Source: Burkholderiales bacterium (GTDB lineage Bacteria; Pseudomonadota; Gammaproteobacteria; Burkholderiales; SG8-41). Taken from it: a stretch of DNA of 64,000 bases. Shown in pieces: positions 15,571 to 24,456 of the stretch. Position 1 is the stretch's first letter. The number at the start of each line of letters is the position of its first letter. The position numbers and the translations under genes are program-made. Location of the stretch: assembly GCA_019634975.1 (NCBI GenBank), contig JAHCAI010000001.1:480552-544551 (forward strand), read 5' to 3'. The notes under the pieces were generated by a model. That model made no database searches. It worked only from the letters and a program-made list of their open reading frames with translations, and was not told the origin of the DNA.

Positions 15571-16947
15571 TTATTGCGGCGGCGGAGGCAGTGCCGCCTG
15601 TTTTTCCGGATCGAGCTGCAGTTTGGCGCGCACCATGTCGATGTGTCCGCGCAGCGCATAGACATAATCCCAGTAGGTCAGCGGCACCACGGTGTTGTCG
15701 ACGCCGTCCTCGATTTCCTCGAGCCGCGCCAGCAGTTCCGCGGTGTTGGCGGCATCGGGTGAGCGCCGTGCCTCCAGTTCGACCGCCTTCAGCTCGCGGT
15801 ACCAGCGGAATACCTTGCGCTTGACCTTCCAGTCATAGACCACGGGCATCAGACGCAGCACCGGGATCAGCACGGCGATCAGCGGCAGCAGCAGCACCAG
15901 CAGGCGTTCAATCAGGTTGGCGACCCAGAAGGGCATGTAGCGCTGCAGGAAGGGCGGGCCGGACTTGAAATAGCGCTGCGCATCCTCGCTGACCGGAAAA
16001 TCGCCGTCGCGGATGGCCGGAAACTCGCCGCCGCGGCGGAACACGCCGGCGCTGCCGTGAATTTTTGTCGCGGCCTGCAGCAGCACGGCGACCAGCGCCG
16101 GATGGAAATCCTCGCGCGCGACAAGGTGGGTGGTCGAGGCGACCATGCGCACGTTGGCGGGGGGAATGTCGGCGCCGAGGTCGATCATGCCGCGTGGCAG
16201 TGTGACCGCGGAAAGGTAATGGAACTTGCGTGCCAGGGCTTCGGCATGCGACAGGCTCATCAGGCGGATTCCCGGCGTTTTCAGCAGATGCTGGACCACC
16301 GGGGCATCGGGCGCGGCGACGAACAGCGCGGCGTCGAGCCGGCCGGCAATCAGCGCATCCGCCGCCTCCCTGCCGGTCAGCGGCGACAGCGGCGTGCCGC
16401 GCCTGAGCGCGTTGCCGGCCTCGAGCACATGGGTCACCAGCACGCGGGTGCCGCTGCCTTCGGGACCGACAGCGATGCGTTTGCCCGACAACTGGCCGAG
16501 CAGGGTCAGCGGGTTGTCGTCGCGGTAGAAAATCCACAGCGGCTCGTAATAGAGCGCCGCCAGCGAGACCAGTCCTTCCGCCTGTTCCGGCGTGGCAACA
16601 CCGCCCTGCACCAGTGCGACCTCGACGCCGGATTCAGGGTCGGCGAGGCGTTGCAGGTTTTCGATCGAGCCCGCAGACGGCCGCACCTCGACGCGGATCC
16701 TTTCCTTCGCCAGCAGCTCGCGGTAACGCTGGCCGTACATGTAGTAGGCGCCGGCTTCATTGCCGGTGGAAATGACGAAGCTGCCCGGCGGCGCAGGCCG
16801 CACGAAGCGGTAGGCGATCAGGAAGGCGGCGCCGATGATCAGCGCGGCGATCAGTGTGACGATCGACAGTTCGCGGTAGGCGATGGCGCCGCCGGGCATG
16901 CGCAGCCGCAGGCGCAGGGATTTCTTTTTCGGGTCTTTTTCGCTCAT
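15571..16947 (-). CDS. Membrane-anchored TAXI-family solute-binding protein
   Basis: 458 residues. A basic N-terminus and one membrane segment (about 26-47) are followed by a TAXI-type binding domain (STGNEAGAYYMYGQRYRELL, VEVRPSAGSIENLQRL, GPEGSGTRVLVTHVLEAG). Two hydrophobic stretches near residues 345-375 (ERLLVLLLPLIAVLIPVLRL) and a charged C-terminal tail of about 85 residues follow. Classical TAXI proteins are secreted partners of TRAP transporters, but this one is tethered at both ends and no TRAP permease is nearby, so a sensory or scaffold role is as likely as transport. It precedes the DUF1232 gene's end by 13 bases on the other side, in a rimO-DUF1232-TAXI run. Confidence 0.8.
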   Translation of the reverse strand: MSEKDPKKKSLRLRLRMPGGAIAYRELSIVTLIAALIIGAAFLIAYRFVRPAPPGSFVISTGNEAGAYYMYGQRYRELLAKERIRVEVRPSAGSIENLQRLADPESGVEVALVQGGVATPEQAEGLVSLAALYYEPLWIFYRDDNPLTLLGQLSGKRIAVGPEGSGTRVLVTHVLEAGNALRRGTPLSPLTGREAADALIAGRLDAALFVAAPDAPVVQHLLKTPGIRLMSLSHAEALARKFHYLSAVTLPRGMIDLGADIPPANVRMVASTTHLVAREDFHPALVAVLLQAATKIHGSAGVFRRGGEFPAIRDGDFPVSEDAQRYFKSGPPFLQRYMPFWVANLIERLLVLLLPLIAVLIPVLRLMPVVYDWKVKRKVFRWYRELKAVELEARRSPDAANTAELLARLEEIEDGVDNTVVPLTYWDYVYALRGHIDMVRAKLQLDPEKQAALPPPPQ

Positions 16948-16960
16948 GAACGGATTTCTG

Positions 16961-17341
16961 TCAGCCGGTGAACCAGCGCCACAGCAGCCAGGCCAATACG
17001 ATCCAGAGCAGCACGAATACTGCGGCGGCGATGTAATTCTGCGGTTTGGGCCTGCGCGCGTCCAGCCAGGCCTGCGCCTGCGCGCGGACTTCGGTCAGTA
17101 CGGCCGCCGGAACCAGTTTCAGCGCGATCCAGATGCCGACCGGCAGCAGGATGGCATCATCGATGAAGCCGAGCACCGGAATGAAATCGGGAATCAGGTC
17201 GATCGGGCTGAAGGCGTAGGCCACCACCAGCGCGGTGAAGAGTTTGGCGTACCAGGGTGTACGCGGATGGCGGCAGGCAAACCACAACGCGACGATGTCG
17301 CCTTTCAGCAGCTTCGCCCAGCGCCGCAGCGTCTGCAGCAT
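16961..17341 (-). CDS. DUF1232 membrane protein
   Basis: 126 residues. WYAKLFTALVVAYAFSPIDL followed by IPDFIPVLGFIDD is the DUF1232 core, and a C-terminal membrane segment (YIAAAVFVLLWIVLAWLLW) is added. Function unknown. I start it at ATG 17339-17341, two bases after the rimO stop, rather than at the upstream in-frame start that would overlap rimO by about 40 bases. It is translationally close-packed with rimO and the TAXI-type gene. Confidence 0.8.
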   Translation of the reverse strand: MLQTLRRWAKLLKGDIVALWFACRHPRTPWYAKLFTALVVAYAFSPIDLIPDFIPVLGFIDDAILLPVGIWIALKLVPAAVLTEVRAQAQAWLDARRPKPQNYIAAAVFVLLWIVLAWLLWRWFTG

Positions 17342-17343
17342 GG

Positions 17344-18678
17344 CTATTTGACGGCGCGCAGGCCCGCCGGCACCGCCCACAGGTCGTGGGCGTCGGACTT
17401 GGTGATCTTGACCTTGACGAGTTCGCCGGGTTTGAGGTCCTTGCCCTGGCGGATGATCACGCGGCCGTCGATCTCCGGTGCATCGGCGGATGAGCGCGCG
17501 ATGGCGCCTTTCCTGCCGGCCTCGTCGACCAGCACGGTCATCATGCGGCCGACTTTCTGTTTCAGCCGCGCCGCGCTGATTCTTTCCTGCACCGCCATGA
17601 AACGCGCGCGGCGTTCCTCCTTGACCTCTTCGGGCACCGGATCGGGCAGGGCGTTGGCGCTGGCGCCTTCCACCGGCGAGTAGGCAAAGCAGCCGACGCG
17701 GTCGAGCTGGGCTTCCTCGAGGAATGCCAGCAGGTCCTCGAACTCGCGCTCGGTCTCGCCGGGGAAGCCGACGATGAAGGTGCTGCGGATCGTCAGTTCG
17801 GGGCAGATCGCGCGCCAGGCCTGGACGCGCTTGAGCGTGCCTTCGGCGTTGGCCGGCCGTTTCATCAATTTGAGGATGCGCGGGCTGGCGTGCTGGAAGG
17901 GCACGTCGAGATAGGGCAGCAGCCGGCCTTCGGCCATCAGCGGGATGACCTCGTCGACATGCGGATAGGGGTAGACGTAGTGCAGCCGCACCCAGACGCC
18001 GAGGCCGGCCAGCGCCTGCGCGAGTTCGGTCATGCGGGTTCTGATCGGGCGGCCGTTCCAGAAGCCGGTGCGGTACTTGATGTCGACGCCGTAGGCGCTG
18101 GTGTCCTGCGAGATCACCAGCAGTTCCTTGACGCCGGCCCTGACCAGGCTCTCGGCCTCGGTCATCACCTCGCCGATCGGCCGGCTGACGAGGTCGCCGC
18201 GCATCGAGGGGATGATGCAGAAGCTGCAGCGGTGATTGCAGCCCTCGGAAATCTTCAGATAGGCGTAGTGCTTTGGCGTCAGCCGTATGCCCTGCGGCGG
18301 CACGAGGTCGGTGTAGGGGTCGTGGGGCTTGGGCAGGTGGATGTGCACCGCCTCCATCACCGCATCGGTCGCGTGCGGGCCGGTGACGGCCAGCACCTTC
18401 GGATGGTGCTCGCGCACGATGTCGCCTTTGGCACCGAGGCAGCCGGTGACGATGACGCGGCCGTTCTCGGCCAGTGCCTCGCCGATGGCGTCCAGCGATT
18501 CCTCGACCGCGGCGTCAATGAAACCGCAGGTGTTGACGACGACCAGGTCGGCGTCCCGGTAGGAGGGCGCGACGAGGTAGCCCTCGGCACGCAGCTGCGT
18601 CAGGATGTGCTCGGAGTCGACGGTGGCCTTGGGACAGCCGAGCGAAACGAAACCGACCTTGCGCGGGGGCGTGGGCAC
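17344..18678 (-). CDS. rimO: Ribosomal protein S12 methylthiotransferase RimO
   Basis: 444 residues, the usual length. The N-terminal UPF0004 domain has its three cluster cysteines in [15 protein letters not shown] and TGCLG. The radical-SAM centre is CNHRCSFC with the flanking [12 protein letters not shown], and a TRAM domain closes the protein ([19 protein letters not shown]). RimO adds a methylthio group to Asp88 of S12. The [13 protein letters not shown] segment distinguishes it from MiaB. It heads the rimO-DUF1232-TAXI run. Confidence 0.96.
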   Translation of the reverse strand: MPTPPRKVGFVSLGCPKATVDSEHILTQLRAEGYLVAPSYRDADLVVVNTCGFIDAAVEESLDAIGEALAENGRVIVTGCLGAKGDIVREHHPKVLAVTGPHATDAVMEAVHIHLPKPHDPYTDLVPPQGIRLTPKHYAYLKISEGCNHRCSFCIIPSMRGDLVSRPIGEVMTEAESLVRAGVKELLVISQDTSAYGVDIKYRTGFWNGRPIRTRMTELAQALAGLGVWVRLHYVYPYPHVDEVIPLMAEGRLLPYLDVPFQHASPRILKLMKRPANAEGTLKRVQAWRAICPELTIRSTFIVGFPGETEREFEDLLAFLEEAQLDRVGCFAYSPVEGASANALPDPVPEEVKEERRARFMAVQERISAARLKQKVGRMMTVLVDEAGRKGAIARSSADAPEIDGRVIIRQGKDLKPGELVKVKITKSDAHDLWAVPAGLRAVK

Positions 18679-18717
18679 GACGGGGAGCCGGGAGACGGGC
18701 GGGAATTCAGCCGGGGA

Positions 18718-19311
18718 TCAGGACTTCGGGTCCTCGCCGCCGTCCTTCTTGGTTTCGGCATCGGTCCCGGCTGCGCCCGGGAATCCGGCAAAGGGGAAAT
18801 TGCCCCACAGGTTGCGGGTCTGCGCCGAGAGCTGGTTCTGCATGTCGAGGAATGTGCGCGCGCTCTGCTCGAGGTAACGGCTCATCAGGCCCTGCATCGC
18901 CGGGCCCTGCATCTTGACGAATTCGTTCCAGGTTTCGGAGTTGAGCATAGGGTTCTGGCCGTAAACCTGGCGCGACTGATCCTGCAGCTTCTGCTGGATC
19001 TGCATGAAGGTCTGGATGTTTTTCTCGAGGTAGCTGCCCATCATGCCCTGCATGGCATTGCCGTAGAAACGGATGATCTGCGACAGCGAGTCGCTGGAGA
19101 ACATCGGTTCTCCCGCAGACTCCTCTTCCAGGATGATCTGCAGCAGGATGCTGCGCGTCAGGTCGTCCTTGGTCTTGGCGTCCTCCACCTTGAACTCGAT
19201 GTTTTCGAGCACGAGTTTCTTGACATCGGCCAGCGTGATGTAGCTGCTGGTCTCGGTGTCGTAGAGTCGCCGGTTCGGATATTTCTTGATGATTCGGGCC
19301 TGTGCGCTCAT
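18718..19311 (-). CDS. phaR: Polyhydroxyalkanoate synthesis repressor PhaR
   Basis: 197 residues. MSAQARIIKKYPNRRLYDTE opens the PHB/PHA accumulation regulator DNA-binding domain, and two accumulation-regulator repeats follow (residues about 60-150). PhaR binds both DNA and the PHB granule surface: when polymer accumulates it leaves the phaP operator, releasing phasin synthesis. The start is ATG 19309-19311; the longer frame runs into the divergent promoter. It faces phaP across an A+T-rich region with repeated AATGTTGC elements. Confidence 0.95.
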   Translation of the reverse strand: MSAQARIIKKYPNRRLYDTETSSYITLADVKKLVLENIEFKVEDAKTKDDLTRSILLQIILEEESAGEPMFSSDSLSQIIRFYGNAMQGMMGSYLEKNIQTFMQIQQKLQDQSRQVYGQNPMLNSETWNEFVKMQGPAMQGLMSRYLEQSARTFLDMQNQLSAQTRNLWGNFPFAGFPGAAGTDAETKKDGGEDPKS

Positions 19312-19356
19312 GGGGGAATCCTGAATGGGAGTCGTTGTCCAATTATCGCACAGCAA

Positions 19357-19429
19357 AATGTTGCAACGCAATCACATTATTAAAAAAAATATAATAAAAA
19401 CAAATACTTACGAATTTGTGCAATGTTGC
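19357..19429. promoter_or_regulatory. phaR/phaP divergent control region
   Basis: AATGTTGC occurs at 19357-19364 and again at 19422-19429, the first within TGTTGCAACG and the second next to TTGTGCAA. TGCA-rich elements of this kind in a phaP promoter are candidate PhaR operators by analogy with other PhaR systems. A very A+T-rich tract (19376-19410) lies between them. Confidence 0.45.
19398..19410 (+). promoter_or_regulatory. IHF-like site in the phaR/phaP region
   Basis: AAACAAATACTTA matches the IHF consensus with one mismatch (A for T at position 3) and is preceded by a run of A and T bases as in strong IHF sites. Inferred only. Confidence 0.3.
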
Positions 19430-19525
19430 GAAAAAGATGGGGCGATATTGACCATGATCAACAGGGCGTGCATCAGCAGAGGGGATAGTCCAAGCTGAAG
19501 ATCAACCCAACCCGAGGAGATGTCG

Positions 19526-20071
19526 ATGTCCAAGGCACCCGATGCAATCAGTGAACTGAACCAGAAAGCGGCGGAAGCCGCGATGAACCTGGCGCGGCTG
19601 TCGATCGAACAGGGTGAACGCCTGCTCAAGCTGCAGTTCGATGCCGTGAACGGCATGTTGAAGGACGGCATGAAGGCGGCGCGCGAACTGGCGGAAGTGC
19701 GTGATCCGCAGCAATGGACGGCGCTGCAGCAGCAGAACGCACGGGAGATGATCGGGCGCCTGACCGATTACTCGCGCAGCGTCCATGAAGTGGTGGGCAA
19801 AACGCAGAAGGAAATCAGCAGCGTGGTGGAGGCGCGGCTGAAGGCAATGGGCGCGCAGACCAAGGAACTGGTCGACGAGATGGCGAAAACCGCTCCGCCC
19901 GGGTCGGAGCCGGCATTCGCGGCCATGAAGCAGACGCTGACTGCCGCCAGCGCGCTGGCCGAGACCATGGCGAAGACGACGCAGCAATTCACCGAGTCCG
20001 CCGAGTCTGCGATCAAGGCCGCCGCGAGCGCGGCCGCCAAAGCGGAAGGCAGGAGCGGGAAGGGCGGCTGA
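19526..20071 (+). CDS. phaP: Phasin (PHB granule-associated protein)
   Basis: 181 residues, almost entirely alpha-helical and amphipathic (NQKAAEAAMNLARLSIEQGE), matching the phasin_2 family that coats PHB granules. Two ATGs are possible: 19520 abuts the GAGGAG site with no spacing, while 19526 has the normal 6-base gap, so I chose 19526. The C-terminus is Ala/Lys-rich. PhaR is likely to repress it. A hairpin terminator follows. Confidence 0.92.
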   Translation: MSKAPDAISELNQKAAEAAMNLARLSIEQGERLLKLQFDAVNGMLKDGMKAARELAEVRDPQQWTALQQQNAREMIGRLTDYSRSVHEVVGKTQKEISSVVEARLKAMGAQTKELVDEMAKTAPPGSEPAFAAMKQTLTAASALAETMAKTTQQFTESAESAIKAAASAAAKAEGRSGKGG

Positions 20072-20091
20072 GGACGGCAGCGGATAAGCAA

Positions 20092-20119
20092 AAAGCCCGT
20101 GGCAATTGCCGCGGGCTTT
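20092..20119. terminator. Bidirectional terminator between phaP and phaB
   Basis: AAAGCCCG (20092-20099) and CGGGCTTT (20112-20119) pair around the self-complementary GGCAATTGCC. T-rich sequence on the right and A-rich on the left suit both converging transcripts. Confidence 0.85.
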
Positions 20120-20158
20120 CCTTTTCCTGTGCCGCAATTCCGCGGCCCTGATATCCGC

Positions 20159-20899
20159 TTACTGCATGTGCTGTCCGCCGTTGATGGCGATGTTGGCGCC
20201 GGTCACGAAAGCGGCTTCTTCCGAGCAGAGATAGGCGACCAACCCGGCGACTTCCTCGGGCTTGCCGAGGCGGCCGATCGGGATTTGCGGAATGATCTTG
20301 GTGTCGAGCACTTCCTTCGGGATCGCCATCACCATCTTGGTGCCGATGTAGCCGGGCGAGATGGTGTTCACGGTGACGCCCTTTCTGGCGTATTCCAGCG
20401 CGGCGGCCTTGGTGAAGCCGTGCATGCCGGCCTTGGCCGCGGAGTAGTTGGTCTGGCCGAAGGCGCCCTTCTGGCCGTTGACCGAGGATACGTTGATGAC
20501 CCGGCCCCAGCCGCGCTCGGCCATGCCGTCGATCACCGGCTTGGTCATGTTGAACACGCTGTCGAGGTTGGTGGTCAGCACGGCGTGCCAGGCTTCCGGA
20601 TCCATCTTGCGGAAGGTGGTGTCGCGGGTGATGCCGGCGTTGTTGACCAGCACGTCGACCGGTCCGACGTCCTTGGTGATCTGCGCGATCGCCTTCTGGC
20701 AGGAGTCGTAGTCCGCGACATCGACCGGCACGGCACGGAAGTCGTGCCCCTGCTGCTTCATGTCTGCCAGCCACTGCGCATGCTTGGTGTTGCCGGGCGA
20801 GTAGGTGGCAACCACCTTGTAGCCCATTTTCGAGAGCTTGATGCAGATTGCCTCTCCCAGACCGCCCATTCCCCCGGTAACCACCGCGACTCGTGACAT
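20159..20899 (-). CDS. phaB: NADPH-dependent acetoacetyl-CoA reductase PhaB
   Basis: 246 residues, the family length. Glycine motif TGGMGGLG (8-15), NNAG (about 86-89), catalytic Ser and Tyr-x3-Lys in NVSSVNGQKGAFGQTNYSAAK, and the PhaB-typical end TGANIAINGGQHMQ. It reduces acetoacetyl-CoA to (R)-3-hydroxybutyryl-CoA, the monomer for PhaC. It is downstream of phaC on the same strand by 74 bases, so phaC-phaB is an operon. No phaA thiolase is in the window. Confidence 0.96.
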   Translation of the reverse strand: MSRVAVVTGGMGGLGEAICIKLSKMGYKVVATYSPGNTKHAQWLADMKQQGHDFRAVPVDVADYDSCQKAIAQITKDVGPVDVLVNNAGITRDTTFRKMDPEAWHAVLTTNLDSVFNMTKPVIDGMAERGWGRVINVSSVNGQKGAFGQTNYSAAKAGMHGFTKAAALEYARKGVTVNTISPGYIGTKMVMAIPKEVLDTKIIPQIPIGRLGKPEEVAGLVAYLCSEEAAFVTGANIAINGGQHMQ

Positions 20900-20973
20900 G
20901 ACCGCCTCCTTGGTTGAACTTGTGTTTCTAATTTAACAGCAAACCCGCGCCTTGCCTTCTGATTCAGGTCAAC

Positions 20974-22692
20974 TCAGGCATTTTTGTCCTTGACGTAGCG
21001 GCCCGGGGCCGGCTCGATGGGCGGGTGTCCGGCGCTGCCCGGGGCGGCCGGTGCGGGGATGCGTCCGCCGCCATGCGTCTCCAGCCATGCGGTCCAGTGC
21101 GTCCACCAGCTGCCGGGCACGGAACTGGCGCCTTCCAGCCAGGCATCGGCTTCCGGGGCCAGGCTGTCGCGGGTCCAGTAATTGCGCTTGTTGCGGGCCG
21201 CCGGGTTGATCACGCCGGCGATGTGGCCGCTGGCGGCGAGCACGAAGCGGACCGGGCCGCCGAGCAGGCCGGTGCTGGCGTAGGCCGTGCGCCAGGGAAC
21301 GATGTGGTCTTCGCGCGCCGCGAGCAGGTAGGCCGGCATGTCGACCCGGCCAAGGTCGACCGGTGTGCCGCACATGGTCAGCGCGCCGGGAATCCGCAGC
21401 CGGTTCTCGAGATAGGTGTTGCGCACGTAATACTTGAACATCACGCCCGGGAGGTTGGTGCTGTCGCTGTTCCAGTAGAGCAGGTCGAATGCTTCGGGGC
21501 TGCGGCCCTTCAGGTAATTGTTGACCACGTACGGCCAGATCAGGTCGTTGGCGCGGAGGCTGGCGAAGGTGCGCGCGAGCTCGCGGCCACGCAGCAGTCC
21601 GCCCTGTGCAAACTCCGCCTCGCGGGCGGCAACGTAGTGTTCGTCGATGAACACCGACAACTCGCCGGTGTCGCTGAAATCGAGCATGGTGGTCAGCAGG
21701 GTCAGGCTTGCAACCGGGTTTTCCCCGCGGGCGCGCAGCACCGCCAGCGCCGAGGCAAGCAGGGTGCCGCCGACGCAGAAGCCCAGCGCATTGACCTGTT
21801 CGGCGCCGCTGATGTCCCGCGCCACTTGCAGCGCGCGCATGACGCCCTGCTCAAGGTAGTCATCCCAGCTGGCATGGCCCATTTCTTCGGGCATGTTGCG
21901 CCAGGACACCATGAACACGGTGTGGCCGCAGCCAACGGCGTGGCGGACGAAGGAGTTGTCCGGCTGCAGGTCGAGGATGTAGTACTTGTTGATGCAGGGC
22001 GGCACCATCACCAGCGGGCGCGCATGGACCTCGGCGGTCTGCGGGGCGTACTGGACCAGCTGCATGAAATCGTTCTCGAACACGACGGCGCCCGGCGTGA
22101 TCGCCAGGTTGCGGCCGACTTCGAAGGCCGATTCGTCGGTCATCGACACCAGGCCGCGCTCGATGTCGGCGGCGAGGTTCTTCAGGCCGCGGCTGATGCT
22201 TTCACCCTCGGTCGCCGCGGCAAGCTTGATCGCTTCCGGGTTGGTCCAGGGGAAATTGGCCGGCGACATCGAGTCGATCATCTGCCGGGTGAAGAAATCC
22301 AGCTTGCGGCGCGGATGGTCGCCGAGCTTCGCCGCGGCGGTCAGCTCCTCCAGCCAGCGCGCCGACAGCAGGTAGGAATGGGCGAGGTAGCTGTAATAGG
22401 GCTCCTGCCATTCCGGTGCGCGGAAACGGCGGTCGGCGGGCGGAGGCGGCGGTGACTGGCCGTCCTGCGGATTCATGAAGGCTTGCCACAATGCAAGCTG
22501 CTCGCGGTAATAGCGGCTGTGCAGTTCCAGCCAGCGTTCGCTGTCGGCGGCGGCGCCGGCGGAGAGCAGCCTGATCATCTCCGGAAAACCGGGCAGTGCC
22601 TGCGCGGCACCGAGTTTTTCGGCAGCCTCTCCGAGCAACAGGCGGTTCAGTTGGGCAAATGCGGCGGCAGGGTCGGACTTCGGGTCAGTCAT
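20974..22692 (-). CDS. phaC: Class I poly(3-hydroxyalkanoate) synthase PhaC
   Basis: 572 residues. The lipase-like box GFCVGG has the nucleophilic Cys306; the catalytic Asp (AREDHIVPW) and His (ASGHIAGVINPA) follow in the C-terminal half, and the N-terminal 200 residues are the usual PhaC_N region. It polymerises (R)-3-hydroxybutyryl-CoA to PHB on granules. First gene of phaC-phaB. Confidence 0.97.
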   Translation of the reverse strand: MTDPKSDPAAAFAQLNRLLLGEAAEKLGAAQALPGFPEMIRLLSAGAAADSERWLELHSRYYREQLALWQAFMNPQDGQSPPPPPADRRFRAPEWQEPYYSYLAHSYLLSARWLEELTAAAKLGDHPRRKLDFFTRQMIDSMSPANFPWTNPEAIKLAAATEGESISRGLKNLAADIERGLVSMTDESAFEVGRNLAITPGAVVFENDFMQLVQYAPQTAEVHARPLVMVPPCINKYYILDLQPDNSFVRHAVGCGHTVFMVSWRNMPEEMGHASWDDYLEQGVMRALQVARDISGAEQVNALGFCVGGTLLASALAVLRARGENPVASLTLLTTMLDFSDTGELSVFIDEHYVAAREAEFAQGGLLRGRELARTFASLRANDLIWPYVVNNYLKGRSPEAFDLLYWNSDSTNLPGVMFKYYVRNTYLENRLRIPGALTMCGTPVDLGRVDMPAYLLAAREDHIVPWRTAYASTGLLGGPVRFVLAASGHIAGVINPAARNKRNYWTRDSLAPEADAWLEGASSVPGSWWTHWTAWLETHGGGRIPAPAAPGSAGHPPIEPAPGRYVKDKNA

Positions 22693-22799
22693 GGTCGGTC
22701 AGCAGCATGCGCCGTCAATGTGACAGGCCGATGGCGGCGTTCCGGGCAACGATATCACAGTGACCGGAAGCGCAGGCCGCGGGATGCCGGCCCCGCAGC

Positions 22800-23588
22800 T
22801 CAGTGACTGTGGGCCCAGCCGCTGACCAGCCAGATGGTGGCGATGCCGAGCCCGATCAGCAGGACCTGCTGGGCGGTTGCGGCCAGTTCCGGGCGGCGGT
22901 GCAGCCCGGGGATCAAATCGGCGACGGCAACGTAGAGCATGCTTGCCGCGGCGAGCGCCAGCAGCGGCGTCACCAGCGACTCGGCAAACTGCAGCGTGAA
23001 ATAGGCCAGCACGCCGCCGACCACCATTGCAGCGCTGGCCAGCATGTTGAGCAGCATCGCCTTGCGCCTGCTGTAGCCCGAATGCAGCAGGATCAGGAAG
23101 TCGCCGACTTCCTGGGGCACCTCGTGGGCGATGATGGCGACCGCGGTGACGATGCCGAGCTGGATGTCGGCCATGAAAGCCGCGGCGATCAGCACGCCGT
23201 CGACGAAGTTGTGGAAGGTGTCGCCGACGAGGATCATCAGGCCGCTGCGACCGTGATCGTGGCCGTGGCTGTGCTGAGGCCGGTCGTGGGGATCGTGGGC
23301 TTCGCATTCCTCGATATGGCAGTGGCGCCACAGCACCAGTTTCTCGAGCACGAAAAAGCCGAGGATGCCGGCGAGCACCGTCGCGGCGGTCGCCTCGATG
23401 CTGTCGCTCTGGTAGATCGCGTGCGGCAGCACTTCGATGAAGGCGGCGCCGAGCAGGGCGCCGACGGCATAGCTGACCAGCATCGGGATCTGCGAGGCCT
23501 TGGCCTGGATCGCGAAAAGCCCGGCAACCACGGCCGACAGTATGCCGCCGGCCAGGGTTGCCACGATGATCCAGGTCAGTGTGTCCAA
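22800..23588 (-). CDS. ZIP-family divalent metal transporter
   Basis: 262 residues with about eight membrane segments. The signature helices GDTFHNFVDGVLIAA and IIAHEVPQEVGDFLILLHSG hold the metal-binding His, Asn and Glu residues of ZIP proteins, and the loop before them is His-rich (HSHGHDHG). It should import zinc or another divalent cation into the cytoplasm. Monocistronic or read through from pgeF, 112 bases upstream. Confidence 0.9.
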   Translation of the reverse strand: MDTLTWIIVATLAGGILSAVVAGLFAIQAKASQIPMLVSYAVGALLGAAFIEVLPHAIYQSDSIEATAATVLAGILGFFVLEKLVLWRHCHIEECEAHDPHDRPQHSHGHDHGRSGLMILVGDTFHNFVDGVLIAAAFMADIQLGIVTAVAIIAHEVPQEVGDFLILLHSGYSRRKAMLLNMLASAAMVVGGVLAYFTLQFAESLVTPLLALAAASMLYVAVADLIPGLHRRPELAATAQQVLLIGLGIATIWLVSGWAHSH

Positions 23589-23621
23589 GGGGGATTCCGC
23601 GAAAAGGGGCGGATTATAACT

Positions 23622-23713
23622 GAGCGATGAGTGATGAATGATCAGTGATGAGCACAGGCCTCAACCCGGAAGTCCGTGCTTTCCCTCCGTTCACCGCTCA
23701 TCAGTCATCGCTC
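23622..23713. repeat. Inverted duplicate of the pgeF 3' end
   Basis: GAGCGATGAGTGATGA at 23622-23637 pairs with TCATCAGTCATCGCTC at 23698-23713 (15 of 16 bases), the latter being the last codons and stop of pgeF. Around the left arm, TGATGA-like units recur several times. The pair could form a hairpin after pgeF or be the product of a small inverted duplication. Confidence 0.4.
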
Positions 23714-24456
23714 CGCGCTGCTTTCCAGATCACTGCGGCCATGCGGCCGGTGACGCGGTCGCGGCGGTAGGAATAGAAGCGCTGCGGGTCCGAAAAGGTG
23801 CACCAGTGCCCGCCGTGGATGGCGGTGATGCCGCAGCGGCTGAGCGCTGCGCGGGCGAGTGCCGGCAGGTCGCAAAGCCATTTGCCCTGGCGCAGCGGCC
23901 GGAAAGCGGCGCGGTTTTCGGGGGCTGCGGCGGTGAAGGTCTCCAGCACATCCTCGCCCACTTCAAAGGCCGAGGGGCCGATGCCGGGGCCGATCCAGGC
24001 GAGCAGATCCTGCGGGGATGCCGGCATGTGCGCGACGGTGTTGGCCAGCACGCCGCCGGCAAGGCCACGCCAGCCGGCGTGGGCGGCCGCGATGCAGCTG
24101 CCAGCGCGGTCGGTGAACAGCACGGGCAGGCAGTCGGCGATCTGGATCGCGCAGACGGTGCCGGCTGCGCGGGCGACGCTGGCATCGGCCTGCGGCAGTC
24201 CGTCGAGCGTGTCGGCGTCGACCACGGTGCTGCCATGCACCTGCGCCAGCCATTTCGGCGGCTGCGGCAGGCAGGACTCCAGGCGTGCGCGGTTCCTGGC
24301 GACCGCTGCCGGATCGTCGTCCGTGCGCAGTCCGAGATTGAGTCCGGCCCAGGGGCCGCTGCTGAATCCTCCGGCCCGGGTGGTGACGCAGGCGCGGACC
24401 CCGGGCGGTGCCGGCCAGTCGGGCGTGATCCAGTCCGGATGCAGATCGCTGCTCAT
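23701..24456 (-). CDS. pgeF: Peptidoglycan editing factor PgeF (multicopper polyphenol oxidase fold)
   Basis: 251 residues of the DUF152/YfiH family. QVHGSTVV, ADCLPVLFTD, AAAHAGWRGL and the late GGHWCTFSD hold the two His, Cys and other residues of the metal-dependent active site. PgeF removes mis-incorporated L-Ser/Gly stem peptides from cell-wall precursors. The start ATGA overlaps the rluD stop; rluD-pgeF is a conserved pairing. Confidence 0.93.
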   Translation of the reverse strand: MSSDLHPDWITPDWPAPPGVRACVTTRAGGFSSGPWAGLNLGLRTDDDPAAVARNRARLESCLPQPPKWLAQVHGSTVVDADTLDGLPQADASVARAAGTVCAIQIADCLPVLFTDRAGSCIAAAHAGWRGLAGGVLANTVAHMPASPQDLLAWIGPGIGPSAFEVGEDVLETFTAAAPENRAAFRPLRQGKWLCDLPALARAALSRCGITAIHGGHWCTFSDPQRFYSYRRDRVTGRMAAVIWKAARSDD

